64,000 bases of DNA from the NCBI RefSeq assembly GCF_013522705.1, contig NZ_JAAMRE010000015.1, positions 1 to 64,000 on the forward strand. The letters are read 5' to 3'. The DNA is from Pseudomonas lurida (GTDB taxonomy: Bacteria; Pseudomonadota; Gammaproteobacteria; Pseudomonadales; Pseudomonadaceae). The notes beneath the pieces were generated by a model that searched no databases, was not told where the DNA came from, and worked only from the letters and a program-made list of their open reading frames with translations. Positions 52,836 through 64,000 of the stretch are shown here, piece by piece (position 1 is the stretch's first letter; every line of letters starts with the position of its first letter). The position numbers and the translations under genes were made by a program.

Positions 52836-52846
52836 AGAGCCCGTTT

Positions 52847-54130
52847 ATGTCCCGTTCCGAAACCCTGTTTGCCAATGCCCAGAAACACATCCCCGGCGGT
52901 GTGAACTCCCCCGTGCGTGCATTCAAAAGCGTGGGCGGCACGCCGTTGTTTTTCAAGCATGCCGAAGGCGCCTACGTCACCGATGAAGATGACAAGCGCT
53001 ACGTGGACTACGTGGGTTCCTGGGGCCCGATGATCCTCGGTCACAGCCACCCGGACGTGCTGGACGCGGTGCGCAGGCAGTTGGAACACGGCCTGTCCTA
53101 TGGCGCGCCGACCGCCATGGAAACCGAGATGGCTGATCTGGTGTGTTCGATCGTGCCGTCGATGGAGATGGTGCGCATGGTCAGCTCCGGCACCGAAGCC
53201 ACGATGAGTGCGATTCGCCTGGCCCGAGGCTTCACCGGTCGCGACAGCATCATCAAGTTTGAAGGCTGCTACCACGGCCATTCCGACAGCCTGCTGGTCA
53301 AGGCCGGTTCCGGCGCGCTGACCCAAGGCGTACCGAGCTCGGCCGGTGTGCCGGCGGCGTTCGCCAAACACACCCTGACCCTGCCGTTCAACGATATCGC
53401 CGCCGTCGAGCAGATGCTCAGCGAAGTGGGCCAGGACGTGGCCTGCATCATCGTCGAGCCGGTGGCCGGCAACATGAACTGCGTACCGCCGGCCCCGGGT
53501 TTCCTCGAAGGCCTGCGCGCGCAGTGCGACAAACATGGCGTGGTGCTGATCTTCGACGAAGTGATGACCGGTTTCCGCGTAGCCTTAGGCGGCGCCCAGG
53601 CGCACTACGGCGTCACACCGGACCTGAGCACCTTTGGCAAGATCATCGGCGGCGGCATGCCGGTGGGCTGCTTCGGCGGCAAGCGCGAGATCATGCAACA
53701 CATCGCGCCGCTGGGGCCGGTGTACCAGGCTGGCACATTGTCGGGTAACCCGCTGGCCATGGCCGCCGGCCTCACAACCCTGCGGTTGATCAGCCGTCCG
53801 GGCTTCCACGCCGAACTCACCGACTACACCACCCGCCTGCTGGACGGCCTGCAACAGCGCGCCGATGCCGCCGGTATCCCATTCGTCACCACCCAGGCCG
53901 GCGGCATGTTCGGCCTGTACTTCAGCGGCGCCGACGATATCGTCACCTTCGACGACGTGATGGGCAGCGATGCGGACCTGTTCAAACGCTTCTTCCACCT
54001 GATGCTTGAAGGCGGCGTGTACCTGGCGCCGAGCGCGTTTGAAGCCGGTTTCACCTCGATCGCCCATGGCGACGCTGAGCTGAAACTGACCCTGGACGCC
54101 GCTGAACGCGCCTTTGCCGCGCTGAAATAA
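52847..54130 (+). CDS. hemL: Glutamate-1-semialdehyde 2,1-aminomutase HemL
   Basis: PLP enzyme making 5-aminolevulinate for haem. 427 residues. [26 protein letters not shown] at the N-terminus, [42 protein letters not shown] (Asp to PLP nitrogen) and [18 protein letters not shown] with the PLP lysine near 265. Followed by a strong hairpin terminator. Confidence 0.95.
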   Translation: MSRSETLFANAQKHIPGGVNSPVRAFKSVGGTPLFFKHAEGAYVTDEDDKRYVDYVGSWGPMILGHSHPDVLDAVRRQLEHGLSYGAPTAMETEMADLVCSIVPSMEMVRMVSSGTEATMSAIRLARGFTGRDSIIKFEGCYHGHSDSLLVKAGSGALTQGVPSSAGVPAAFAKHTLTLPFNDIAAVEQMLSEVGQDVACIIVEPVAGNMNCVPPAPGFLEGLRAQCDKHGVVLIFDEVMTGFRVALGGAQAHYGVTPDLSTFGKIIGGGMPVGCFGGKREIMQHIAPLGPVYQAGTLSGNPLAMAAGLTTLRLISRPGFHAELTDYTTRLLDGLQQRADAAGIPFVTTQAGGMFGLYFSGADDIVTFDDVMGSDADLFKRFFHLMLEGGVYLAPSAFEAGFTSIAHGDAELKLTLDAAERAFAALK

Positions 54131-54143
54131 ACGGCCGTATCTA

Positions 54144-54169
54144 CCAGGCGCCACCCACGTGGCGCCTGG
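54144..54169 (+). terminator. Hairpin after hemL
   Basis: CCAGGCGCCAC and GTGGCGCCTGG form an 11-pair perfect stem with a CCAC loop, 14 bases after the hemL stop. The following bases are only weakly T-rich (GCGCTTTGCTT). Confidence 0.65.
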
Positions 54170-54356
54170 CTGGGCGCTTTGCTTACAGATATTTCCGGCT
54201 TTTTCGCAAGAAATCATCCGCAATCCAGCAGATAACTTGCCCAACCGGCAGAAAAACGAGTAAAGACTTTGTAAGCAGGGGCCTGCTTATTTCATAATGC
54301 GCGCTTATTGGATCCCGCAAGGGTCCGCGCGCCCCGTCAGAGGTAAGTCGATTCCC

Positions 54357-54911
54357 ATGAAACGCACCGGCCGCACCCTGGTTCTGGGCTGCCTGTTGCT
54401 CCTTCAGCCGCTGCTGGCACATGCACAAGCAGGCGGCAACTCGTTGTTAATCCCAGCGATGGGTCGCTGCACCCTCAATACCCAGCCAGACACCCAGGCC
54501 GAAGCCCTGAGCGCGTGCCAGAAACAGGCTGACGAGGGCGATGCCCAGGCGCAATACGAGTTGGGCGCGTATTACCACGACAGCAAAAACCCAGCCCAGG
54601 ACCTCAACAAAGCCTTGAGCTACTTCGAGAAAGCCTCGTTGCAAGGTCACGCGCAGGCGCAATTCGAGCTGGGCAACATGTACATGCGCGGTGAAGGGGT
54701 GCCGGTCAATAACGTCCAGGCGTACATCGTATTGAAGATGGCGGCGGTGAACGGCGCCGAAGACGCACTGGACACGGCCGACGAGGTCGCCGAGCACATG
54801 AAGCGCGATGAGCTGGAAGTGGCGACCCAGGTGCTGGGCCAGATCTTCCGCAAGTACCTGCTGGAATTGCAGAGCGCCGACGGACGTTCGCCGTTCTCAC
54901 CCCTGCCCTGA
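54357..54911 (+). CDS. Exported Sel1-like/TPR repeat protein
   Basis: 184 residues. A signal peptide (RTLVLGCLLLLQPLLAHAQA) precedes two or three Sel1-like helical repeats: GDAQAQYELGAYYHDSKNPAQDLNKALSYFEKAS and GHAQAQFELGNMYMRGEGVPVNNVQAYIVLKMAA. Probably a periplasmic protein-protein interaction module. The gene lies at the position of PA3978 in the ladS-leuS region. Start chosen at 54357, where the signal peptide begins. Confidence 0.8.
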   Translation: MKRTGRTLVLGCLLLLQPLLAHAQAGGNSLLIPAMGRCTLNTQPDTQAEALSACQKQADEGDAQAQYELGAYYHDSKNPAQDLNKALSYFEKASLQGHAQAQFELGNMYMRGEGVPVNNVQAYIVLKMAAVNGAEDALDTADEVAEHMKRDELEVATQVLGQIFRKYLLELQSADGRSPFSPLP

Positions 54912-54937
54912 CTCTGCGTTGCATCTGACGGCCACTT

Positions 54938-54959
54938 AGCGGGCAAGCCCGCGAAGGGC
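54938..54959. repeat. Short REP-like hairpin
   Basis: AGCGGGCAAGCCCGCGAAGG contains GCGGGC and GCCCGC around AA, a GII-type remnant in the convergent gap before the DUF1820 gene. Confidence 0.45.
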
Positions 54960-54977
54960 ACGACGCACTCTAACGCT

Positions 54978-55304
54978 CTACTTCTCAGGCATCGGCATCG
55001 GAAACGGCATGACGTTGCTCACGCCTCGCGCTTCGCTGATCTTCGGCGTGCCCAGGCGCTCGACTTCATCAATGCGCACAATCGAGTGCATCGGCACGAA
55101 ACTGCGCACCACGCCTTCGAATTGCGCCTTGAGTTTCTCCTCGCCCGGGTCGACGACCAACTGGGTGCGCTCGCCAAAGACGAACTCTTCCACCTCCAGG
55201 AACCCCCACAGATCACTTTGATAGATCTGCTTGGCGTACATTTCGAACACCTGGCCCTGGTTGAGGAAAATCACCTTGTAGATTGGAGCTTCACGTTTGG
55301 TCAT
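54978..55304 (-). CDS. DUF1820 family protein
   Basis: 108 residues starting MTKREAPIYKVIFLNQGQVFEMYAKQIYQSDLWGFLEVEEFVFGE, the characteristic DUF1820 sequence, and ending in a P/M-rich tail (NVMPFPMPMPEK). Small cytosolic protein of unknown function, conserved next to miaB in pseudomonads. Divergent from miaB. Confidence 0.85.
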   Translation of the reverse strand: MTKREAPIYKVIFLNQGQVFEMYAKQIYQSDLWGFLEVEEFVFGERTQLVVDPGEEKLKAQFEGVVRSFVPMHSIVRIDEVERLGTPKISEARGVSNVMPFPMPMPEK

Positions 55305-55397
55305 GGTGGGCGAACAACACATCGGGGATATAAAAGAGGGCGCGAACTATAGCATGGCACCCGATGCACAACGCTAGGAACCAATGGGCATGCCCCC

Positions 55398-55403
55398 TAT
55401 AAT
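55398..55403 (+). promoter_or_regulatory. Probable sigma-70 -10 element of miaB
   Basis: TATAAT occurs 33 bases before the miaB ATG. The -35 region at 17-base spacing (TAGGAA) is poor. Confidence 0.45.
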
Positions 55404-55435
55404 GCGCGGTTCTTTACCACCAGTTGACGATTCCC

Positions 55436-56764
55436 ATGGCCAAGAAGCTTTACATCGAAACCCACGGTTGCCAGATGAACGAGTACGACAGCTCGCGCAT
55501 GGTCGATCTGCTGGGCGAACACCAGGCCCTGGAAGTCACCGCCCGCGCCGAAGATGCCGACGTGATCCTGCTCAATACCTGCTCGATCCGCGAACGGGCC
55601 CAGGACCGTGTGTACTCGCAGCTGGGCCGCTGGCGCGAACTGAAACTGGCCAATCCGGACATGGTGATCGCCGTCGGCGGTTGCGTGGCCAGCCAGGAAG
55701 GCGCCGCGATCCGCGACCGCGCGCCCTATGTCGACGTGGTGTTCGGCCCACAGACCCTGCACCGTCTGCCCGAGATGATTGATGCCGCGCGCGTGACCAA
55801 GCTGCCGCAGGTCGATGTCTCCTTCCCTGAAATCGAAAAATTCGATCACCTGCCCGAGCCGCGCATCGATGGCCCCAGCGCCTACGTATCGGTGATGGAA
55901 GGCTGCAGCAAGTACTGCACCTTCTGCGTCGTGCCTTATACCCGTGGTGAAGAAGTCAGCCGACCGTTCGACGATGTGCTGGCGGAAATTATCCACCTGG
56001 CCGAGAACGGCGTGCGTGAAGTGACCCTGCTGGGCCAGAACGTCAACGGCTATCGCGGCCAGACCCACGACGGGCGGCTGGCGGACCTCGCCGAACTGAT
56101 CCGCGTGGTCGCGGCGGTTGATGGCATCGAGCGCATTCGCTACACCACCTCGCACCCGCTGGAGTTTTCCGACAGCCTGATCCAGGCCCATGCCGAGGTG
56201 CCGGAGCTGGTCAAACATCTGCATCTGCCGGTGCAATCGGGCTCGGACCGCATCCTGTCGGCCATGAAACGCAACCACACCGCCCTGGAATACAAATCCA
56301 AGCTGCGCAAATTGCGCGCGGCGGTGCCTGGTATCTGCATCAGTTCGGACTTTATCGTGGGCTTCCCCGGTGAAACCGAGAAAGACTTCCAGCAGACCAT
56401 GAAGCTGATCGAAGACGTCGGCTTCGATTTCTCCTACTCGTTCGTTTACAGCCAACGCCCCGGCACCCCGGCCGCCGACCTGGTAGACGAAACGCCGGAG
56501 GCGGTGAAGAAAGAACGCCTGAATGCCCTGCAACACCGCCTGAACCAGCAGGGCTTCGAGATCAGCCGACAAATGGTCGGTTCGATCCAGCGCATCCTGG
56601 TCACTGACTACTCGAAGAAAGATCCTGGAGAATTGCAGGGCCGTACCGAGAACAACCGGATCGTCAACTTCCGCTGCGATAATCCGACATTGATCGGTCA
56701 GTTTGCCGATGTGCATATCGACGCGGCGCAGCCGCACTCGTTGCGCGGCTCGCTGGTGCAATAA
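55436..56764 (+). CDS. miaB: tRNA-2-methylthio-N6-dimethylallyladenosine synthase MiaB
   Basis: Radical-SAM methylthiotransferase acting on i6A37 of tRNA. 442 residues. UPF0004 domain: [17 protein letters not shown] with the first auxiliary-cluster Cys, [11 protein letters not shown] and [10 protein letters not shown]. Radical SAM domain: [21 protein letters not shown] near 155 (CxxxCxxC). A C-terminal TRAM domain covers about 375-440. The ATG at 55436 matches the family start ([11 protein letters not shown]). Confidence 0.95.
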   Translation: MAKKLYIETHGCQMNEYDSSRMVDLLGEHQALEVTARAEDADVILLNTCSIRERAQDRVYSQLGRWRELKLANPDMVIAVGGCVASQEGAAIRDRAPYVDVVFGPQTLHRLPEMIDAARVTKLPQVDVSFPEIEKFDHLPEPRIDGPSAYVSVMEGCSKYCTFCVVPYTRGEEVSRPFDDVLAEIIHLAENGVREVTLLGQNVNGYRGQTHDGRLADLAELIRVVAAVDGIERIRYTTSHPLEFSDSLIQAHAEVPELVKHLHLPVQSGSDRILSAMKRNHTALEYKSKLRKLRAAVPGICISSDFIVGFPGETEKDFQQTMKLIEDVGFDFSYSFVYSQRPGTPAADLVDETPEAVKKERLNALQHRLNQQGFEISRQMVGSIQRILVTDYSKKDPGELQGRTENNRIVNFRCDNPTLIGQFADVHIDAAQPHSLRGSLVQ

Positions 56765-56795
56765 ATGTGAGAGGGGGCTTGCCCCCTCCCACATT
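56765..56795. repeat. Single REP hairpin after miaB
   Basis: ATGTGAGAGGGGGCTTGCCC followed by CCTCCCACATT, directly after the miaB stop; may act as a terminator or mRNA stabiliser. Confidence 0.65.
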
Positions 56796-56895
56796 GGAAC
56801 CGTGCAACATCCAATGACGTAAGTGCTTTCGTACCCGCGTCACTGGCGTTATCCTCTCTTTCACCTAAACAGCCAAAGGGCGGCTAAAAGCAACC

Positions 56896-57900
56896 TTGAA
56901 CGCACCCATCGCAGAACCCCATCGTTTTATCCTCGAGCCGTTTGAGGCTCGCCGTTTCGCCAATCTGTGCGGACAGTTCGACGAGCACCTGCGCTTGATC
57001 GAACAACGCCTGAGCATCGAGATCCGCAACCGCGGCAATCAATTCGAGCTCATTGGTGAACCCCAACACACTACGTCCGCAGAAAACCTGCTGCGCCGTC
57101 TCTATCGCGAGACGAAGGGCAGCGAGTTGTCCCCGGAAACCGTGCACCTGTACCTGCAGGAGTCGGCCGTGGAAGACCTGGCCAACAACCCGGTGGCCGA
57201 AGCCAGCGTGGCCCTGCGCACCAAGAAAGGCATGATTCGCCCGCGCGGCTTGAATCAGCAGCGCTACGTCAAAGAGATTCTCGGCAACGACATCAACTTC
57301 GGCATCGGCCCGGCCGGCACCGGCAAGACCTACCTGGCCGTGGCCTGCGCGGTGGATGCCCTGGAGCGCGAGCAAGTGCGCCGCATCCTGCTGGTACGCC
57401 CGGCGGTCGAGGCTGGCGAAAAGCTCGGTTTCCTGCCCGGCGACCTGGCCCAGAAGATCGACCCGTACCTGCGCCCGCTCTACGATGCGCTCTACGAGAT
57501 GCTCGGCTTCGAGTACGTGGCCAAGCTGATCGAGCGCCAAGTGATCGAGATCGCCCCGCTGGCGTACATGCGCGGCCGGACGCTGAACAACAGTTTCATC
57601 ATCCTCGACGAAAGCCAGAACACTACCGTCGAACAGATGAAGATGTTCCTCACCCGTATCGGTTTCGGTTCCACGGCCGTGATTACCGGCGACGTCACCC
57701 AGGTCGACCTGCCCAAAGGTACCAAGTCGGGCCTCGCCCAGGTGATCGAGGTGCTCAAGGACGTGCCGGGTATCAGCTTCACGCACTTCATGCCCAAGGA
57801 CGTGGTGCGCCACCCGCTGGTGCAGCGCATTGTCGAAGCCTACGAGCGCTTCGACCACCGCGATGACGCACCGGCCAAGGACGTTCGCCGCGATGCTTGA
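56896..57900 (+). CDS. ybeZ: PhoH-like ATPase (YbeZ)
   Basis: 334 residues, P-loop ATPase of the PhoH family, linked to YbeY in RNA processing and ribosome maturation. Walker A is [22 protein letters not shown] near 136 and Walker [25 protein letters not shown] near 235. The frame opens with TTG (56896): in-frame stops precede it and no ATG exists upstream, so TTG appears to be the start, with GGGCGG about 15 bases earlier. The stop overlaps ybeY by eight bases. Confidence 0.9.
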   Translation: MNAPIAEPHRFILEPFEARRFANLCGQFDEHLRLIEQRLSIEIRNRGNQFELIGEPQHTTSAENLLRRLYRETKGSELSPETVHLYLQESAVEDLANNPVAEASVALRTKKGMIRPRGLNQQRYVKEILGNDINFGIGPAGTGKTYLAVACAVDALEREQVRRILLVRPAVEAGEKLGFLPGDLAQKIDPYLRPLYDALYEMLGFEYVAKLIERQVIEIAPLAYMRGRTLNNSFIILDESQNTTVEQMKMFLTRIGFGSTAVITGDVTQVDLPKGTKSGLAQVIEVLKDVPGISFTHFMPKDVVRHPLVQRIVEAYERFDHRDDAPAKDVRRDA

Positions 57901-58351
57901 GCTTGACCTGCAACTGGCCACCGAAGCGCCGGCCCCCAGCGAAGAACAGTTCCGGCAATGGTGCGCCTTGGCGCTGCGCCAGCGCTCCGCCGACTCGGAG
58001 CTGACCATTCGTCTGGTGGATGAGCCCGAGGGCCGCGAACTGAACCACACCTGGCGTCAGAAAAACTACGCGACCAACGTGCTGTCCTTCCCCGCCGACG
58101 TTCCCGACGAGTTGCTGGACATCCCATTGCTGGGTGACCTGGTGATCTGCGTCGAAGTCGTCGAGCGCGAAGCCAGGGAACAAGGCAAGGAACTTGAGGC
58201 CCACTGGGCCCATCTAGTCATCCACGGCTGCTTGCATCTCTTGGGTTACGACCATATAGACGATGATGAAGCCGAGGAAATGGAAGCACTGGAACGAACG
58301 TTGCTTACCCAATTGGGTCATCCGGACCCCTACGCAGATGACGAAGCGTAA
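57893..58351 (+). CDS. ybeY: Endoribonuclease YbeY
   Basis: Zinc-dependent RNase for 16S rRNA 3' maturation and 70S quality control. 152 residues from the ATG at 57893. [14 protein letters not shown] is the conserved basic/loop region and [15 protein letters not shown] near 111 holds the three zinc histidines. Overlap with the phoH-like stop indicates translational coupling. Confidence 0.93.
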   Translation: MLELDLQLATEAPAPSEEQFRQWCALALRQRSADSELTIRLVDEPEGRELNHTWRQKNYATNVLSFPADVPDELLDIPLLGDLVICVEVVEREAREQGKELEAHWAHLVIHGCLHLLGYDHIDDDEAEEMEALERTLLTQLGHPDPYADDEA

Positions 58352-58393
58352 AAAACACTCAACTGTAACAACAAAGGATTCAGAGTAATCGCT

Positions 58394-59233
58394 ATGAGCG
58401 AAGACCGATCGAGCAACGGGCAAAAGTCTTGGCTGGGTAAGCTGACCCAGGCTTTTGCCCACGAGCCGAAAAACCGCCAGGAGCTGCTGGAGCTGCTGCG
58501 CGAGGCCCATCAGAACAAGTTGCTGGACAGCGAAGCGCTGGCCATCGTCGAAGGCGCCATCCAGGTGGCTGACCTGCAGGTCCGGGACATCATGGTCCCG
58601 CGATCGCAGATGATCAGCATCAAGGCGACCCAGACCCCGCGGGAGTTCCTCCCGGCCGTGATCGACTCGGCGCACTCGCGCTACCCGGTCATCGGTGAAA
58701 GCCATGACGACGTCATGGGCGTGCTGCTGGCCAAGGACCTGCTGCCGCTGATCCTCAAGGAGAACGGCGACAGTTTCAACATCAAGGACCTGCTGCGCCC
58801 GGCCACGTTCGTGCCGGAGTCCAAGCGCCTGAACGTCCTGCTGCGTGAATTTCGTGCCAACCACAACCACATGGCCATCGTGATCGACGAATACGGCGGC
58901 GTGGCGGGCCTGGTGACCATCGAAGACGTACTGGAACAGATCGTCGGCGATATCGAAGACGAGCACGACGTCGAAGAAGACAGCTACATCAAGCCTCTGC
59001 CCAGTGGCGATTTCCTGATCAAGGCGTTGACGCCGATCGAGAACTTCAACGAGTTCTTTGACAGCGAATTCTCCGATGATGAGTTCGACACGGTGGGTGG
59101 CCTGGTGATGAGTGCGTTCGGGCACTTGCCCAAGCGTAACGAAACCACCGAGATCGGCGCTTATCGCTTCCGCATCCTGAATGCCGACAGCCGCCGTATC
59201 CACTTGATTCGTTTGACACCTATCGCCCGCTAA
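58394..59233 (+). CDS. corC: CorC/HlyC-type transporter-associated CBS protein
   Basis: 279 residues. Two CBS domains (about 65-185; DIMVPRSQMISIKATQTPREFLPAVIDSAHSRYPVIGE and NHMAIVIDEYGGVAGLVTIEDVLEQIVGDIEDEHD) followed by the CorC_HlyC domain (FLIKALTPIENFNEFFDSEFSDDEFDTVGGLVM). Linked to magnesium/cobalt efflux in enterobacteria. No membrane helix. Nine bases separate its stop from lnt. Confidence 0.92.
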   Translation: MSEDRSSNGQKSWLGKLTQAFAHEPKNRQELLELLREAHQNKLLDSEALAIVEGAIQVADLQVRDIMVPRSQMISIKATQTPREFLPAVIDSAHSRYPVIGESHDDVMGVLLAKDLLPLILKENGDSFNIKDLLRPATFVPESKRLNVLLREFRANHNHMAIVIDEYGGVAGLVTIEDVLEQIVGDIEDEHDVEEDSYIKPLPSGDFLIKALTPIENFNEFFDSEFSDDEFDTVGGLVMSAFGHLPKRNETTEIGAYRFRILNADSRRIHLIRLTPIAR

Positions 59234-59241
59234 GGACTGAC

Positions 59242-60765
59242 ATGCGCCGTCTCATCGCACCCGGCTGGCCCGGTAACCTGCTGGCCGTGGTGGCCGGCGC
59301 CATCACCACCCTGGCGTTGGCGCCATTCGACCTATGGCCGTTTGCGCTGGTGGCCGTGGGACTGTTCTATGTCGGGCTGCGGGAACTGACCCCACGCCAG
59401 GCCCTGGGGCGCGGCTGGTGCTTCGGTTTCGGCCTGTTCGGGGCCGGCACCAGCTGGATCTACTACAGCATCCACCACTTCGGCGGCGCCTCGGTGCTGC
59501 TGGCGGGTTTCCTGATGCTGCTGTTCACCGCTGCGATTGCCTGGTTCTTCGCCCTGCCGGCCTGGCTGTGGGCGCGCTGGTTGCGTCGCAATGAAGCACC
59601 GTTGGCGGATGCACTGACGTTTGCCGCATTGTGGGTGGGCCAGGAGGCGTTTCGCGGGTGGTTCCTCACTGGGTTCCCGTGGCTCTACTCCGGCTACAGC
59701 CAACTCGATGGCCCGCTCAGCGGCCTGGCGCCCGTCGGCGGCATGTGGCTGATTTCCTTTGCCCTGGCACTCACAGCCGCTTTGCTGTGCAACCTGCCGC
59801 GCTTGCTGGCCGGCAAGCGCAATGCGTTTGTCGGCGCGGGCCTGGTGCTGCTGGTTGCGCCGTGGGCTATCGGCCTGGCCCTCAAGCATCACGCCTGGAC
59901 CAACCCTTCTGGCGCCCCGCTCAGCGTGGCGGCCATTCAGGGCAACGTTGAGCAGAGCATGAAGTGGGACCCGGAGCAGCTCAACGCGCAATTGGCGCTG
60001 TACCGTGACATGAGTTTCACGTCCAAGCCTGTCGACCTGCTGGTATGGCCGGAAACCGCCGTGCCGGTGCTTAAGGAGTCGGTAGAGGGCTACCTGGGCA
60101 TGATGGGCAAGTTTGCCGCCGATCGGCATACCGCGCTCATCACCGGTGTGCCGATTCGCCAGGAAGTGCGCCATCAGAAGCGCTATTTCAACGGCATTAC
60201 CGTAGTGGGCGAAGGCGACGGCACCTACTTGAAGCAGAAACTGGTGCCTTTCGGTGAGTACGTACCGCTGCAGGACATGCTGCGCGGGCTGATCGCGTTC
60301 TTTGACCTGCCCATGTCCGACTTCGCGCGCGGCCCGTCCGACCAGCCGATGCTGCAAGCCAAGGGCTATCAGATCGCACCGTTCATTTGCTACGAAGTGG
60401 TTTACCCGGAATTCGCCGCAGGCCTCTCGGCCCAGAGCGACCTGTTGCTGACCATCAGCAACGACACGTGGTTCGGGCGCTCCATCGGCCCGTTGCAGCA
60501 TCTGCAGATGGCGCAGATGCGCGCGCTCGAAGCCGGTCGCTGGATGATCCGCGCCACCAATAATGGCGTGACCGGTCTGATCAACCCGTTTGGGCAGATT
60601 ACCGCGCAGATCCCGCAGTTCGAACGCGGCATTCTGTACGGCGAAGTGGTGCCGATGCACGAGCTCACGCCGTATCTGCAATGGCGCTCGTGGCCGCTGA
60701 TCATCGTGTGCCTGGTGTTGTTTGGTTGGGCGCTGCTGGCAGGCCGGATGGCCAAAACCGTCTAA
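59242..60765 (+). CDS. lnt: Apolipoprotein N-acyltransferase Lnt
   Basis: Adds the third acyl chain to lipoproteins in the inner membrane. 507 residues: six N-terminal helices, a periplasmic nitrilase domain with the triad Glu in DLLVWPETAVPV, Lys in YLKQKLVPFGEYVP and Cys in FICYEVVYPEFA, then a C-terminal helix. Final gene of the phoH-ybeY-corC-lnt run. Confidence 0.94.
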   Translation: MRRLIAPGWPGNLLAVVAGAITTLALAPFDLWPFALVAVGLFYVGLRELTPRQALGRGWCFGFGLFGAGTSWIYYSIHHFGGASVLLAGFLMLLFTAAIAWFFALPAWLWARWLRRNEAPLADALTFAALWVGQEAFRGWFLTGFPWLYSGYSQLDGPLSGLAPVGGMWLISFALALTAALLCNLPRLLAGKRNAFVGAGLVLLVAPWAIGLALKHHAWTNPSGAPLSVAAIQGNVEQSMKWDPEQLNAQLALYRDMSFTSKPVDLLVWPETAVPVLKESVEGYLGMMGKFAADRHTALITGVPIRQEVRHQKRYFNGITVVGEGDGTYLKQKLVPFGEYVPLQDMLRGLIAFFDLPMSDFARGPSDQPMLQAKGYQIAPFICYEVVYPEFAAGLSAQSDLLLTISNDTWFGRSIGPLQHLQMAQMRALEAGRWMIRATNNGVTGLINPFGQITAQIPQFERGILYGEVVPMHELTPYLQWRSWPLIIVCLVLFGWALLAGRMAKTV

Positions 60766-60780
60766 CGACACAACGCAAAG

Positions 60781-60815
60781 CCAATGCGGGAGGAGGCTTG
60801 CTCCTCCCACATTGG
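60781..60815. repeat. REP hairpin, GIII-like
   Basis: CCAATGCGGGAGGAGGCTTG and CTCCTCCCACATTGG form a long, nearly perfect stem in the convergent gap between lnt and the DUF218 gene. Confidence 0.7.
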
Positions 60816-60824
60816 CCTGCGGTG

Positions 60825-61586
60825 TTATCGATAGAACAACCGATACCCCACCTGCCCTACCGCCTCGTTGATCAATTGCCCGCTCTGCCACACCGACTTG
60901 AACTCGGGCATCCAGCCGCCCAGCGGCCGGGCGTTGTCCACGCCCAGGAACCCCACCGGCGCGGGCACGACGGTAAAGCCGGCCTTTTCAAAACTCCACA
61001 CCGAACGCGGCATGTGCCAGGCCTGGGTCACGACGACCACGCGCTTGATGCCCTGGGGCAACAGCACCTCGGCACTCATCTGCGCGTTTTCCCAAGTGGT
61101 CCGGCTGCGTTCTTCCTTCCAGCGCACGGTCACACCGAAGTCATCCTGCATCGACACCGCCATCAACTGCGCTTCGCTGGGCGGCGTGCCGTAATGCAGG
61201 CCGCCGGTGGTCAGCACCGGCAACCCCGATGCCTTGGCCAGGCGTGCGGCATAGCGCTGGCGCTCCAGGCCGATACCGGTAGGCTGGTCGGCGCCCCAGG
61301 CCGGGTCACCGCGCTCGCGCCCGGAGCCCAGCACGACAATGGCGTCGGCACGCTGGGCCAGGCTCGACCAATCCTCAAGGGCCAGCGGTGGCTCGGTCTC
61401 AAGCGCGCGCGCCCCCCACTCCACCATCACGGGCAGGCTGATCAGCCACATACCGCCAAACCCGAGGGCAAAGCACGCGCCGGCCAGCCTGGGACGGCTG
61501 CGACGAAACCACCAGGCAAGCGCCAGCAACAGCAAAAGGATGCCGGGCGGCAGGAGCAACTGTTTGATGAAATAGCGAATAGGCAT
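60825..61586 (-). CDS. DUF218 membrane protein, ElyC/SanA/YdcF-like
   Basis: 253 residues. Two N-terminal membrane helices (LLLPPGILLLLLALAWWF, GACFALGFGGMWLISLPV) precede a periplasmic DUF218 domain: ADAIVVLGSGRERG, ASGLPVLTTGGLHYG, EERSRTTWENAQMSAEVL and VVVVTQAWHMPRSVWSFEKAGFTVVPAPVGF. E. coli ElyC affects peptidoglycan and outer-membrane integrity. The ATG at 61586 follows GGAG. Confidence 0.85.
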   Translation of the reverse strand: MPIRYFIKQLLLPPGILLLLLALAWWFRRSRPRLAGACFALGFGGMWLISLPVMVEWGARALETEPPLALEDWSSLAQRADAIVVLGSGRERGDPAWGADQPTGIGLERQRYAARLAKASGLPVLTTGGLHYGTPPSEAQLMAVSMQDDFGVTVRWKEERSRTTWENAQMSAEVLLPQGIKRVVVVTQAWHMPRSVWSFEKAGFTVVPAPVGFLGVDNARPLGGWMPEFKSVWQSGQLINEAVGQVGYRLFYR

Positions 61587-61623
61587 CGGGCATCTCCATA
61601 GATGCCCGAAGCCTAAGGTGTAG

Positions 61624-64000
<2,377 letters not shown>

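Overview
The window is chromosomal DNA of a fluorescent Pseudomonas, most likely of the P. fluorescens group. Three things point there: GC-rich codon use, REP/REPIN repeats of the GTGGGAGGGGGCTTGC and GTGAGCGGGCTTGCCC types described in P. fluorescens SBW25, and gene orders known from other pseudomonads. These orders are fprB-ppoR-rlmG-cioBA, quiC with aroQ-aroE, and ladS-thiD-thiE-hemL-...-miaB-phoH-ybeY-corC-lnt-...-leuS. I see no prophage, insertion sequence, CRISPR array, tRNA or rRNA.

Layout. 1-7.7 kb: ferredoxin-NADP reductase FprB, the LuxR solo PpoR, rRNA methyltransferase RlmG, the cyanide-insensitive oxidase operon cioA-cioB plus a 55-residue DUF2474 gene, a perfect Anr box, and an MFS exporter. 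7.7-14.5 kb: a PaoABC-like molybdenum hydroxylase, a secreted DUF4879 protein, an NCS2 purine permease and trmA. 14.6-20.3 kb: a quinate/shikimate catabolic cluster (aroQ, aroE-like, TetR regulator, quiC fusion, MFS permease) with PcaR-type boxes at both promoters. 20.3-31.7 kb: housekeeping and accessory enzymes (EamA permeases, YpfJ-like protease, hydrolase, HAD phosphatase, TesB, GNAT, HDAC-like deacetylase, flavoprotein, RhlE-type helicase, Lrp regulator) and several repeats, including a cluster of DnaA-box-like 9-mers at 27.25-27.89 kb.

31.7-34.5 kb is the unusual part. It holds two copies of a module: a long, apparently structured 5' leader RNA followed by a 98-residue DUF6124 gene. Between them lies a lower-GC divergent gene pair, an STM2901-like membrane protein and an acyl-carrier-like protein without the phosphopantetheine serine. 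The first module keeps only a 12-codon scar of the carrier-like gene. The two leaders preserve their hairpins by compensatory base changes, and carry two identical GUGCAA loops plus a conserved complementary CUUGCAC segment. This is the best candidate for an undescribed system here.

34.5-48.7 kb: DEDDh exonuclease, NYN-domain RNase-like protein, DUF2076, YciC-like and EEP proteins, HrpB helicase, FieF-like cation exporter, DUF6515, an orphan minus-strand terminator suggesting a small RNA, Lrp regulator, DUF2788, RluE, AMP nucleosidase and an AidB-like dehydrogenase. 48.7-64 kb: LadS hybrid kinase, thiamine and haem genes, a Sel1-like protein, DUF1820, the miaB-phoH-ybeY-corC-lnt run, a DUF218 protein and the 5' part of leuS, which runs off the end.
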